A stretch of 64,000 nt of DNA, taken from positions 1-64,000 of the forward strand of contig JAMORY010000007.1 of the NCBI GenBank assembly GCA_027063305.1. Reading direction: 5' to 3'. Below are positions 51,449-61,338 of this stretch, piece by piece. Below the pieces are notes generated by a model. It did no database searches. It saw nothing but the letters and a program-made list of their open reading frames with translations, and was not told the origin of the DNA. Position numbers and translations under genes: made by a program. Each line of letters starts with the position of its first letter. Within the stretch, counting starts at the first letter, position 1. Source of the stretch: Sulfurovum sp. GTDB lineage: Bacteria; Campylobacterota; Campylobacteria; Campylobacterales; Sulfurovaceae.

Positions 51449-52306
51449 ATGGCATTTAATTATGATAGTTATTTAAGAATGGAGAAAATGCCGACACTAT
51501 GGTGTTGGGGTTGTGGTGACGGTGTTATCCTGAAGGCTTTCATCCGTGCGATCGATAAACTCGGTTGGCAAAAAGATGATATCTGTGTTGTTTCAGGGAT
51601 CGGTTGTTCAGGAAGATTCTCTTCTTATGTTGACTTCAATACAGTCCATACAACACACGGAAGAACCGTAGCGTTCGCAACTGGTATTAAATTGGCGAAC
51701 CCTGACAAGCACGTGATCTGTGTTGCAGGTGACGGTGACGGTCTTGCGATCGGTGGTAACCACACCATTCACGGATGTAGAAGAAATATCGATATTACAT
51801 TGATCATCATCCAGAACTTTATTTATGGATTGACAAACTCTCAGACCTCTCCAACAACGCCAAGAGGATTCTGGACAGTATCTCAAAAAGTAGGTAATAT
51901 CGACCCGACATTCGACGGATGTAAACTTGCAGAAGCTGCGGGTGCGTCATTTGTTGCTAGAGAGAACGTTACAGCACCTAAGAAGCTTGAGAAGATCCTT
52001 ATGCAAGCAATGGAGCATAAAGGGTTCTCTTATGTTGAGGCGGTCTCTAACTGTCATATCAACCTTGGTAGAAAAAATAAAATGCAAAATGCAATGGCGA
52101 ACCTTGACTGGATCGACTCTATTACAATGTCCAAGAAGAAGTGGGATGCCCTTCCTGAAGAAGAGAAGCAAAACTATCTTCCAACAGGTATCTTGAAACA
52201 AGACACTGAAGCGGAAGAGTACTGTGAAATGTATAAAGAAGTCCAAAAAGCGCACCAAGGTCTAAGAGGACCTATTACGCAAGATGACTTTGAGAAAAAA
52301 CTGTAA
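51449..52306 (+). CDS. korB: 2-oxoglutarate:ferredoxin oxidoreductase beta subunit
   Basis: TLWCWGCGDGVILKAFIRAID, ThDP motif GDGDGLAIGGNHTIHGCRRN. Confidence 0.94.
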   Translation: MAFNYDSYLRMEKMPTLWCWGCGDGVILKAFIRAIDKLGWQKDDICVVSGIGCSGRFSSYVDFNTVHTTHGRTVAFATGIKLANPDKHVICVAGDGDGLAIGGNHTIHGCRRNIDITLIIIQNFIYGLTNSQTSPTTPRGFWTVSQKVGNIDPTFDGCKLAEAAGASFVARENVTAPKKLEKILMQAMEHKGFSYVEAVSNCHINLGRKNKMQNAMANLDWIDSITMSKKKWDALPEEEKQNYLPTGILKQDTEAEEYCEMYKEVQKAHQGLRGPITQDDFEKKL

Positions 52307-52317
52307 GGAGAAGAACC

Positions 52318-52887
52318 ATGAGTAGAATTGTAATGAGATTTACCGGTGTTGGTGGACAAGGTGTTCTTCTCGCCGGAGAGATCTTCGCAGCTGCGAAGAT
52401 CAAAGAGGGTGGATTCGGTCTTAAAACAGCAACCTATACATCACAAGTACGTGGTGGACCGACCGTTGTTGATATTCAGTTGGACGATCAAGAGATCTGG
52501 TATCCATATGCGATCGACGGACAGATCAACTTTATGCTTTCTGTTGCTGATAAAAGTTACCAACTCTTTAAAGACGGTGTGGCTGAAGGCGGTACGATCG
52601 TTATCGAGCCGAATTTGGTACACCCGACAGATGAAGATAGAAAAAAATGGAATATCTATGAGATTCCAATTATTACTATTGCAAAAGAAGAGGTTGGAAA
52701 CGTTATTACCCAATCGGTTGTTGCACTTGCGATCGCAAATACAATGATGAAAGCACTTGATGAGCAGCTTCTTATCGATACAATGCTTTCTAAAGTACCG
52801 AAAAAAGTACACGAAGCAAACCTTAAAGCGTATGAACTTGGTAAAAAGTATGCACTTGAAGCACTTGAAAAAGGGCCGGCTAAATAG
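52318..52887 (+). CDS. korC: 2-oxoglutarate:ferredoxin oxidoreductase gamma subunit
   Basis: FTGVGGQGVLLAGEIFA, TYTSQVRGGPTVVDI. Confidence 0.94.
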   Translation: MSRIVMRFTGVGGQGVLLAGEIFAAAKIKEGGFGLKTATYTSQVRGGPTVVDIQLDDQEIWYPYAIDGQINFMLSVADKSYQLFKDGVAEGGTIVIEPNLVHPTDEDRKKWNIYEIPIITIAKEEVGNVITQSVVALAIANTMMKALDEQLLIDTMLSKVPKKVHEANLKAYELGKKYALEALEKGPAK

Positions 52888-52902
52888 TCTTCTTTTAAGT
52901 GA

Positions 52903-52923
52903 TGTGGATCCTTCGGGTCCACA
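52903..52923 (+). terminator. Hairpin after korC
   Basis: TGTGGATCC-TTCG-GGTCCACA with UUCG loop. Confidence 0.7.
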
Positions 52924-52996
52924 ATAAAACTCTCTTATCTATTCCCCTTTTATTTTATTATTTGTTGTATAATGCTTCTAAAAAGAGGCAGTTATA

Positions 52997-53908
52997 ATGG
53001 ATTATCAAGCGATTCTTGATGAGATCTATGAAGAGATCCGTCCGGAGCTAAGCAAAGGTAAGGTTGCAGACTATATTCCCGCATTGGCACAAGTGTCCAA
53101 AGAACAGTTTGCAATGAGTGTTACCTTAGAAGATGGCCGTGCCTATTCGGTAGGTGATGAATAAAAAAGTTTTCCATTCAAAGTATCTCTAAAGTCTTTA
53201 CATTTACATTGGCACTGCATCAATACAGTAAAACACTCTACAAACGGGTCGGTGTCGAGCCTTCGGGCAATCCTTTTAACTCACTGGTACAGCTGGAGTA
53301 TGAGAATGGAATTCCCCGCAATCCCTTTATTAATGCAGGATCGATTGCCGTGACCGATGCGCTTGTAAGTTTCTATCAGGATGAGTATCGTGCCTTAGAG
53401 GTGATTTTGAACTTTATACGTCAGATCAGTGATGAACCGTGATCATGAAGTAGCTAATTCAGAGATGGAACATGGCGACAGGAATCTTGCACTGGCTTGT
53501 TTGATGAAGAGTTTTGGAAACTTTGAGAATGATGTGCACGCAACGGTCAAAACCTATTTTAAACATTGTGCCGTGACCATGACGACCGAGGAGCTTTCCC
53601 GATCGATGCTTTTTCTTGCATTCGGAGGAATCGATCCGGTAACGAAAAAATGTTTTGCCACCCCCTCTCAAACCAAACGTATCAATGTGGTAATGCTAAC
53701 GTGTGGACACTATGACGCAAGTGGGGAGTTTGCTTACCATGTGGGACTTCCCGCCAAAAGTGGGGTAGGCGGTGGTATTGTTGCGGTCGTGCCGGGAAAA
53801 ATGTCGATAGCTATATGGTCTCCTGCATTAAACAGATACGGTAACTCTCATGCAGGTACATTGGCACTGGAAAAATTCACAGATAAAACGGGACTTTCTA
53901 TTTTCTAA
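52997..53908 (+). pseudogene. glsA: Glutaminase with two frameshifts
   Basis: [55 protein letters not shown] / [18 protein letters not shown]...[12 protein letters not shown] / EVANSEMEHGDRNLALACLMKSFGNFEND...GLPAKSGVGGGIVAVVPGK in three frames. Confidence 0.88.
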
Positions 53909-53944
53909 TGTGAGCAATGTTTTCCTTTTTGTGGTATAATCCGC

Positions 53945-54293
53945 TTCAGGAGTGACAGGTAGTTGCTGGTAGCATTTATGCTACGAGAGGAAAGTCCGGG
54001 CTGCACGCAAGAGAGGACTCCATCTAACGGATGGCCAGAGTAATCTGAGGGCAAGTGCAACAGAGAGCAGGTAGCCATACTTCGGTATGGTCATAGTGAA
54101 AGGGTGGGGTAAGAGCCCACCGGTGCCTATGGTAACATGGGCAGCCAGGTAAACCCTGTCTGCAGCAAGAAGCATATGGTATGAACTCTTGCATCGCCGT
54201 AAGGCAAAAATGCTTCGCTTGAGCCTGTTGGCAACAGCAGGCCTAGATAAATAACTACCCAACGACAGAACCCGGCTTATCGTTGCTCCTGAC
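53945..54293 (+). ncRNA. rnpB: RNase P RNA (bacterial class A)
   Basis: GAGAGGAAAGTCCGGGCTGCACGC core, 3' ACAGAACCCGGCTTATCG; terminal CAGGAG/CTCCTG pairing. Confidence 0.95.
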
Positions 54294-54294
54294 T

Positions 54295-54316
54295 ATTATG
54301 CACAATCGTGCATAAT
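54295..54316. repeat. Palindrome ATTATGCAC-AATC-GTGCATAAT right after rnpB
   Basis: Perfect 9-bp arms; GTGCATAA recurs at 54318 and 54382. Confidence 0.7.
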
Positions 54317-54594
54317 GGTGCATAACTTCCCACTACATCGACAAAAACCCATGATTTTTAACGCTTTTCATTTTTTCAACTGTGCATAAAAGTGCATCAA
54401 AATACAACTTTTAACATAGTAAGTTGTACTAAAAAGTGTACCATTTTTGTATTTTGATTTTATGGTACAAGTTATAACGAAAACAAGATAGAGAGAACAA
54501 GATTATATATTCTGTTTTATAAATGATTAATCTTTGTGTGTTATAATGCGAATAACAGAGAGGTCTCACTGAGTAATCAGTCGAGGATTTGGGC

Positions 54595-55110
54595 TTAGCT
54601 CCCGTTGCCCTCTGTGTACTTAAAGTATATCGTCTTCATATCCAAAGCCTTAATAATCTTTTTTACTTTTCCCAAATTATCATCAAGATTGAATATGGTT
54701 TTGAAGTAATACTTACCATTATTCTGCTTGTATGCTTTAAACATAACAATATGGTAAAGATCATTTTGCGTTTTGAATGTTTTGTAAAAAGTGATTACAG
54801 ATTGATTTTCATAGGTGTCACGAACAATCAGAATAGGATCATGTAATGTTGGAAGAAGAGTACCATTAATGTGACTTCTCATTTCATTATATGTGTTTTG
54901 ATTGAAGTGCCTAAATGCATATTTAACATCGACAACAATAAAACAGCCGGCAATCTCCAATTCATAATAATTGACATTACCAAATGAAGTTTTAAAAGAC
55001 TGAAATGTTCTGTGTCTCTTTGGCAAAGGATCCGCATCGTTCCACAATATATTGAGTTTTACACGATCAGTACGACGATCTAAGTAGCGTTTTTCAGCCA
55101 AGTAACTCAT
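54595..55110 (-). CDS. Prophage-edge protein, possibly PBECR-type nuclease-fold
   Basis: DPILIVRDTYENQSVITFYKTFKTQNDLYHIVMFKAYKQNNGKYYFKTIFNL pattern. Confidence 0.45.
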   Translation of the reverse strand: MSYLAEKRYLDRRTDRVKLNILWNDADPLPKRHRTFQSFKTSFGNVNYYELEIAGCFIVVDVKYAFRHFNQNTYNEMRSHINGTLLPTLHDPILIVRDTYENQSVITFYKTFKTQNDLYHIVMFKAYKQNNGKYYFKTIFNLDDNLGKVKKIIKALDMKTIYFKYTEGNGS

Positions 55111-55157
55111 TTGGATCCTTTCTCAAAATTTGAGGATTATAACAAAGTAAAAGTTAA

Positions 55158-56240
55158 TTACTCTACAAACCTATCAAACATATTCCGAAGCACTTCGGTA
55201 GCACTTTCTACTTTCATATTAGAATAGCGTTTGGTAGTAGCTGTAGATGTATGTCCTAAAACAGATCCGATCTGTTCCAAACTGTAACCACTGTTGATAC
55301 CTATAAAACCGATTAGATGTCGTATATCATGAAGTCTCATTTTTGGTACACCGGCAAGAGACCTAATGTTTCGCCATTGAAAATCTATTCCTGTACTGGA
55401 GATATGACCGCTTGATCCTGTACCTTTGAAAATATAACCGCTTTTCTCAAGATCCATAGATAGAAGAGCATCTTTGAGTAATTCTGTCATGGGTGCTGTG
55501 ATTATTTTTTTGGACTTGTTCTGATCAGAGGGAATATGGTAGACCATGTTATCAAAATCAAGCCATTCAACTTTCATTGCAGCTACTTCCATTTTTCGTC
55601 TACCATGCAAGAGCCAAATAAAATAGGCTTTCCATTTCGGATCATCATAATTAAGTATGACATCAAAGAGCTTTTTTGCCTGAACATCCGAGATAGTAAA
55701 ATAGATCTTATTATCGAACTTGGGGATCACAAGTTTATGTCCGATATTCTCACACTCTATACCAATATCATTGAGATAACGATATAGACCACTAATAATA
55801 TCTTTGATCTGCTTTACCGTGGAGGGTTTGTACTTTTTATTTTTAGGATTCTTGCCAAGGAGCATATTATCGATAATAGTCTGTATTTCTGATGTAGTCA
55901 CACCAGTTGGATATTTATCCTTAATATGATCCCGTAAATATAGATTGTAGTTTTTTATAATATTGTAGTACCAAGAATGTGAAAGCGTAGCACGTCGGGA
56001 TTCTATATACTGATCAAAAAGTTCATCAATCTTTTTACCATGAGTAGTGATCCCTATTTGAACTTCATCTATCATTTTATCACGAAGTTTACTTGCCAGC
56101 CTTGCAGTAATGTTAGGTTCAGAACCGATAACACGCTTATATGATTTTCCATTGATAGCAAAACGGGCAACATAGGTTTTTTTCTTTCTCCTGTTGATAC
56201 GATAATAGACACCCTCGTATTTGGTAGGTTTCAAGCTCAT
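55158..56240 (-). CDS. Tyrosine recombinase/phage integrase
   Basis: HGRRKMEVAAM, RLHDIRHLIGFIGINSGYSLEQIGSVLGHTSTATTKRYSNM. Confidence 0.92.
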   Translation of the reverse strand: MSLKPTKYEGVYYRINRRKKKTYVARFAINGKSYKRVIGSEPNITARLASKLRDKMIDEVQIGITTHGKKIDELFDQYIESRRATLSHSWYYNIIKNYNLYLRDHIKDKYPTGVTTSEIQTIIDNMLLGKNPKNKKYKPSTVKQIKDIISGLYRYLNDIGIECENIGHKLVIPKFDNKIYFTISDVQAKKLFDVILNYDDPKWKAYFIWLLHGRRKMEVAAMKVEWLDFDNMVYHIPSDQNKSKKIITAPMTELLKDALLSMDLEKSGYIFKGTGSSGHISSTGIDFQWRNIRSLAGVPKMRLHDIRHLIGFIGINSGYSLEQIGSVLGHTSTATTKRYSNMKVESATEVLRNMFDRFVE

Positions 56241-56536
56241 TATAGATCAACCTTTTTAATACGTTGCATTTCGATGTAATCCATGATAGATTTACGACTA
56301 TAGGTATATGGTTTTGATGTGGTAAAAAACTCAATGGAACGATCTGCCCGGAGTGCTGCCAATCTTCGCTTTTTACACCCAAGTAATTTCATGGCTTCCG
56401 CTTCACTGATTTTATCATCTTTTTGTGGTACCATTTTTGAGAGTGCAAGTTTTGCTGCTTCAGCACCGGCAATACGAGCAGTATCCTCTATGATAGATCT
56501 AAGTTCATCTTGATCTAATACAATAACTTTATTCAT
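56240..56536 (-). CDS. Small putative DNA-binding (helix-turn-helix-like) phage protein
   Basis: KISEAEAMKLLGCKKRRLAALRADRSIEFFTTSKPYTYSRKSIMDYIEMQ. Confidence 0.5.
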   Translation of the reverse strand: MNKVIVLDQDELRSIIEDTARIAGAEAAKLALSKMVPQKDDKISEAEAMKLLGCKKRRLAALRADRSIEFFTTSKPYTYSRKSIMDYIEMQRIKKVDL

Positions 56537-56732
56537 TGATATAGTCCTCCTCAAAATTGAAATAAGTTTGCCGTGGATGATCCTGTACCGGCTCATTGTT
56601 AGTTTTCAAGTCCTCATTTTGGGAAGTTTCATTTTGTGCTGCATATTTTTGCTTTAGTCGATGATTCCATAATTTCCCACCGTGAGGACTTTTTTGGATG
56701 ATTTCGTCTATGATTTGATCAGTAGTTTTCAT
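56529..56732 (-). CDS. Small hypothetical phage protein
   Basis: 67 aa; overlapping starts and stops with neighbours. Confidence 0.5.
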   Translation of the reverse strand: MKTTDQIIDEIIQKSPHGGKLWNHRLKQKYAAQNETSQNEDLKTNNEPVQDHPRQTYFNFEEDYINE

Positions 56733-58192
56733 ATTGCTATTTCCTCCTCATTAAAAAGATCTGTATTGTAATGATCAAGAGAAGTGATCTCTCCCTCCAG
56801 TAATCCACGTTCAATCATTGTATTGTGTACCAATCCAAAATGTTTTAAATTCAAAGTTGGATCATCGGGATCAAGAGAGTGATAATAGTTGTATAGCTGT
56901 ACCATTTTCATACGTGTGACCGGAGTAATATAATCATTCTCATCTTCCAAAAAGTCCTCATTTTGGGAAATTTTGGGATAGAGTTTAGATCCTGAACGGT
57001 ACATATAAAACTCTTCACCGTCGATTTCAACATCTATGGTTCTTAACTTGATTGTTTTATTATGATCTATTTTATCGTCCTTATCAAATTGTTTAAGCTC
57101 AAAATCTTTTTTATTCCACATTATGAAATCTTCATATTGTATGATACGGGGTTGCTTTGAATCAGGATCGAGCCAAACAGTCACAGTATCATCTTTATAG
57201 TGTTGTGTAAGTTCCAAAAGTCCAAAGCGACCATTAAGAGGACGATAAACATTTAAACTTATCAGTGTTCTACTCGTATAGAAACGACAGATCCCGTGAT
57301 AGATGTACCACATGGTTATCTCTGTAATGCCTTTACCGTCACGAAGATCATCGAGAGTTTTATAGATATACTTCATCAAGTAGCTAATAGTATCTTCAAT
57401 TTGGATCTTGATATAGCTTTTTGCTTCAGCATTTGGTTTATAGGCACTGTTCCATTTTCCGTCACGCTTATAGACTTTTTCATAGAGTTCATATCCATCG
57501 GGGATGTATGAAGTTGCGATATCAGCCATTGGAGCAGGGTATAAGCGATGAATTGCTTCAACCAACCGTGCTACTGCATTTTTTGGAACCCAAGCAGAGA
57601 TATGAACATGCGGTGTACCGTCAGCATGTGGCTCTGTAACACGGAAATAGAGACGATCATCTTTTTCGAGATCCTGCCATGATCTATCCTTTCGGATAGT
57701 TTCCCACATTTTTGTAAGTTGCTTAGATGCAGGTACAGGCATATAATCCTTTGGATCAAGAGAGATCTCTTTAAATTTACCCGTCCATTTAGTTTGATCA
57801 AGCGTTTTGTAATATTTGATTACAAGATGATTGTATGATTTGGCTCTTTTTTTGGTTTCAATGTCAAAAAGTCTGATGTTTTGATGTGCAAACTTTGGAT
57901 TACGGATCATTTTGCCGTTTCTAAGTGTTTTTTTACGGTGGTATTCACTTGGCAGGGTTAAAGTTATAAACACGTTAACAAGATCTCGATTTTGTGCAAA
58001 TTCTACCAATGACCAGACACGATGTTGAAGCTCTGCTATATAGCGGTCTGCATTGATAAAGGTATTTTTGAAGAATGAAGCCAGTTGGACTTTTTCTCCA
58101 TTGAGTTCAATATAGTGACTGTAGAGAAAATCTTTTTGCTTTTCAATTTTGTCTAAAACCTCTGATCGATTTTTCTTTGTTAATCCGTACAT
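56729..58192 (-). CDS. Rolling-circle replication initiator (pII-like, HUH)
   Basis: ADGTPHVHISAWVPKNAV (HUH) and YLMKYIYK (YxxK-type) in a 487-aa protein. Confidence 0.78.
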   Translation of the reverse strand: MYGLTKKNRSEVLDKIEKQKDFLYSHYIELNGEKVQLASFFKNTFINADRYIAELQHRVWSLVEFAQNRDLVNVFITLTLPSEYHRKKTLRNGKMIRNPKFAHQNIRLFDIETKKRAKSYNHLVIKYYKTLDQTKWTGKFKEISLDPKDYMPVPASKQLTKMWETIRKDRSWQDLEKDDRLYFRVTEPHADGTPHVHISAWVPKNAVARLVEAIHRLYPAPMADIATSYIPDGYELYEKVYKRDGKWNSAYKPNAEAKSYIKIQIEDTISYLMKYIYKTLDDLRDGKGITEITMWYIYHGICRFYTSRTLISLNVYRPLNGRFGLLELTQHYKDDTVTVWLDPDSKQPRIIQYEDFIMWNKKDFELKQFDKDDKIDHNKTIKLRTIDVEIDGEEFYMYRSGSKLYPKISQNEDFLEDENDYITPVTRMKMVQLYNYYHSLDPDDPTLNLKHFGLVHNTMIERGLLEGEITSLDHYNTDLFNEEEIAI

Positions 58193-58242
58193 CTTAACCC
58201 CTTTTAAAAATTGTCGGCAACCTTTTTATAGATAGCCAAGGG

Positions 58243-58304
58243 ACACGACTTGAAACCGCTACGCGGTTCAGTCGTGTCGGGCAGTAACCGTGCCTACGGC
58301 ACGG
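58243..58304. other. Two adjacent hairpins in the intergenic region upstream of the HUH initiator gene (candidate replication/packaging origin)
   Basis: ACACGAC...AACCGC-TAC-GCGGTT...GTCGTGT (58243-58277) and CCGTGCC-TAC-GGCACGG (58288-58304). Confidence 0.6.
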
Positions 58305-58425
58305 GTAAAGTCAGCATTAATACCATGCTAAAGAAAAGACACCTATGGATTCATGTCCTTTATTTATCAAGGTATGGCTACTTTGTAGCCTTATTATTTA
58401 TCACCCTGTGTCCCTCCAAGGGAGT

Positions 58426-58447
58426 ACACTACTCCAACGAGTAGTGT
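58426..58447 (-). terminator. Perfect hairpin just past the secretin gene
   Basis: ACACTACTC-CAAC-GAGTAGTGT, 9-bp stem. Confidence 0.5.
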
Positions 58448-58454
58448 TTGAGAT

Positions 58455-59687
58455 TTAGCCCACCTTTATTAATTTGAATGTAACCAACAACAATGTATTT
58501 TTATCATCGTTGTAGTGACTCTTGAACAAATTACCGACCAAGGGAAGATCTCCCAATAGCGGTACCTTGAAACTCTTTTGATTTTTATATGTCTGCTCAA
58601 ATCCAACAAGTTTGATCTCCCGTCCCGGTGTGAGCCGATATTTACCGCTTAAACTACGATTTGCAATATTTGCTATATTCTTTTCTTTATCATAATCAAG
58701 GAGAGAGGATATTTCAAGATTAAGATTTAGATAGATATAGCTTTTTGCAAATTGTGGTGTAGCTTTAATATTCAGCCCTACCTGTACGGTAGAGTAGTTT
58801 GTTTTTGTAATGGCTTTTTCTGTATTGGTGACAGTATCTTTTGCAACAGTGAGTGATTGACCTGTGGTAAACGTTGTCGGTTCATCATCTTCAAGTACCA
58901 AATATGGCTTTGAGGTGATCTTTGCAATGCCCTGTGAAGAGAAGAATTTAAAAAGTGCCGTGACTGATATTTTATTATCCGGTGTTACCTGACCTTTAAA
59001 GTAAGATCCATATTCCCCCAAGATGTTTAGATCCAAATAGTTACTGGTAAGGATCGTATTTACAAAAGCATTGATATCTATATGTTTATCTTTTAACGCA
59101 TTTTTATTAATCTCGGTTACAGTACCCATAAGGGCATATTGATTTCCGGGCTTGAATGCTTCAAAAAGTGAGAAATCTACATAATCATTTTTGGATCTGA
59201 CAAGGTACGCACCGTTTGAGATATAAGTACAGTCATAACGCATCTGTTTACATATTTGTTTGACCGCTTTACGGGGAAGATCTGTTTTAATGCCGTCCAT
59301 AAAAAAATCATCTTCGGTAAACTCTTTTTCTTCTTGCTTGAACTGCATTTGGAGTTGATGCTCTTTACGTTTTTGCTCAAGCTCCAGATCTTTATTATGA
59401 AGTTTTTGTTCCGCTTTGGATTTTTTTGTAATCTGAACAAAATTACCTTTCCTTTTATAGTTGTACCCTGTATCCAAAGCCATTGATTTAATCTCTTCGA
59501 GTGTTGCATCCCGTTTGAGATCATCGGAATAGATGATATATTCATCTGCTATATCCTTATCCACTACGAGTGTTACACCGTATTTGGCGTTCATAAGGTT
59601 TTGCAGGTCATAGAATGTGTACTGCTGTGCATAACACATTGCAGATAGTGTTATTACTGTTATAAAAGTTTTAATCATCTTTTTCAT
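58455..59687 (-). CDS. Phage secretin (pIV-like)
   Basis: Signal peptide; STVQVGLNIKATPQFAKSYIYLNLNLEISSLL, VPLLGDLPLVGNLFKSHYNDDKNTLLLVTFKLI. Confidence 0.88.
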   Translation of the reverse strand: MKKMIKTFITVITLSAMCYAQQYTFYDLQNLMNAKYGVTLVVDKDIADEYIIYSDDLKRDATLEEIKSMALDTGYNYKRKGNFVQITKKSKAEQKLHNKDLELEQKRKEHQLQMQFKQEEKEFTEDDFFMDGIKTDLPRKAVKQICKQMRYDCTYISNGAYLVRSKNDYVDFSLFEAFKPGNQYALMGTVTEINKNALKDKHIDINAFVNTILTSNYLDLNILGEYGSYFKGQVTPDNKISVTALFKFFSSQGIAKITSKPYLVLEDDEPTTFTTGQSLTVAKDTVTNTEKAITKTNYSTVQVGLNIKATPQFAKSYIYLNLNLEISSLLDYDKEKNIANIANRSLSGKYRLTPGREIKLVGFEQTYKNQKSFKVPLLGDLPLVGNLFKSHYNDDKNTLLLVTFKLIKVG

Positions 59688-60858
59688 TTTTACCCCTTTT
59701 AAGTGTTTGGAAAATAAATTTAAGCCCTCTGTCATCTACAGAAAAGAAAGTGACATCATTGTGGGCATAAACTACCTCAATATTTGAGATCTTCTTTTTT
59801 ATTAGCCCCTTGATGAAACCAACAGGCACAGAAGTAAAATTGTTTTTGTAATAACAATTTGAAGTTGCGGATCTCTTGCTTTTTTTATGATCTTTTGAAA
59901 CCACAAGCACATTGGAGTTTGGTTGAAAGCTGATACATTTGACAATATGACCGGTAAACTCTTTTTCTTTTTTCTGATCATCGGTGTTTTGTGAGTAGTA
60001 TTCTTTTTTTGGAAGAGGGGTACTATCAGCATCGGCATTTTCTACATAATCACCCAGTAGAGTATAAAATACATAGCCAGCAAAGATGATAGATGCAACG
60101 AAAGCCAAAAAGTAAAATTTGAGTTTCTTTTGAGCCTGATCACCAGTTTTTAACACGGCACCGGAGTCATAGAGTTCATAGATTATTGGTTCGATCTCAT
60201 AACTGTATTGAGCAACAAGATTATCAGATTTTGCAGTATTGCTATTCGCCCATAGTTGAATTATACGGGTATTACCAATATTGAAAAGAGAAGATCTAAC
60301 CCGTAAAAACCTATTAATTGCACCGGAGTTGTAAAAGGTTTCATGGAGGTTTTGGAACTTTTGAGTAATAAACCAGATCTCTATGCTGTAGTGTCTGGAG
60401 AACTTTAGGAAGTTGGCAAACTCATCATCTTTTTTAGTAAGGTAGTGATCTGATTCGTCACTGATGATCATTGATGATATATATTTTTTGTATTCATCAT
60501 CAATATTCTCAGAAATCCTTTTTGCGATGTAGCCCTCTCCATCTGAATTATATTGGGTATAGAGTTGGCGTTCACGATAGGTAAACTTTTTAAAATCAGT
60601 CATATCAAGCCACTTGAAATCAATATCTAAGCCGTTACTCTCTGCAAGTTCATTGAAGCGTTTGAAATCAAAGCCGTCAATGTTGATGAAGATCGTTTTA
60701 AAAGGAGGGAGTGACTCTTTATTCGTAAGCATCAAGTAGAGATACTTTACAAGAAATGATGACTTGCCCGCACCTTTTTCACCACTAAGAAGATTTGTAT
60801 AGAACCTTGCGTCAGGATCTGCAAAATCAAACGGTTTAAATAGAAATTTGAAAAACAT
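59671..60858 (-). CDS. Zot/pI-like assembly ATPase
   Basis: LLSGEKGAGKSSFLVKYLYLML Walker A, SMIISDESDHYL, later TM YFLAFVASIIFAGYVFYTLL. Confidence 0.85.
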   Translation of the reverse strand: MFFKFLFKPFDFADPDARFYTNLLSGEKGAGKSSFLVKYLYLMLTNKESLPPFKTIFINIDGFDFKRFNELAESNGLDIDFKWLDMTDFKKFTYRERQLYTQYNSDGEGYIAKRISENIDDEYKKYISSMIISDESDHYLTKKDDEFANFLKFSRHYSIEIWFITQKFQNLHETFYNSGAINRFLRVRSSLFNIGNTRIIQLWANSNTAKSDNLVAQYSYEIEPIIYELYDSGAVLKTGDQAQKKLKFYFLAFVASIIFAGYVFYTLLGDYVENADADSTPLPKKEYYSQNTDDQKKEKEFTGHIVKCISFQPNSNVLVVSKDHKKSKRSATSNCYYKNNFTSVPVGFIKGLIKKKISNIEVVYAHNDVTFFSVDDRGLKFIFQTLKRGKNEKDD

Positions 60859-60879
60859 ATTACCCCTTTACCTTTTGAT

Positions 60880-61338
60880 CTATTCTCTTATGAACATTTT
60901 GATGAACAATCTGATCACAAAAGTCACTATGACAAAATTGAAAAAGATTGTTAATGCCTGCCACAAACCGAATTGATATCCGATCACTGCACCCATTGAT
61001 AGAAATTCATTACTGTTTATAAAATTAGTTAAATAACTATTGATCGAAAGATTATCGAGGAAGCTAAAGTTATAGCCATTCCACAGATAGACAAGAATCT
61101 CATATACAGCCAACGCAAATATAGGAAACAGAACAAACTTTCTGATCAAATGGACAAAAAAGAGTGCAGCAGTATATTTCCATACCACGAACAATGCTTT
61201 GGCTCCACCAGTTAAAAGACTGATTAGAAGATCAAGAATACCAACCAACGGGGCGATGATAAATGCCATTTTTTTTGAGAAAAATGCAATGACAGGTGCA
61301 AAGAATTTTTTTAGAACTTTAAATATGATTTTAAACAT
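60880..61338 (-). CDS. pVI-like minor coat/membrane protein
   Basis: 152 aa with several hydrophobic segments between pIII-like and Zot genes. Confidence 0.6.
   Translation of the reverse strand: MFKIIFKVLKKFFAPVIAFFSKKMAFIIAPLVGILDLLISLLTGGAKALFVVWKYTAALFFVHLIRKFVLFPIFALAVYEILVYLWNGYNFSFLDNLSINSYLTNFINSNEFLSMGAVIGYQFGLWQALTIFFNFVIVTFVIRLFIKMFIRE

Noticed and set aside
54541-54612. Possible tRNA or small RNA near the left prophage edge
   Set aside because: No cloverleaf or T-loop found; part of it is the 3' end of the minus-strand ORF.
58250-58444. 64-aa plus-strand ORF in the candidate phage origin
   Set aside because: Overlaps structured hairpins, opposite to phage transcription, no motif.
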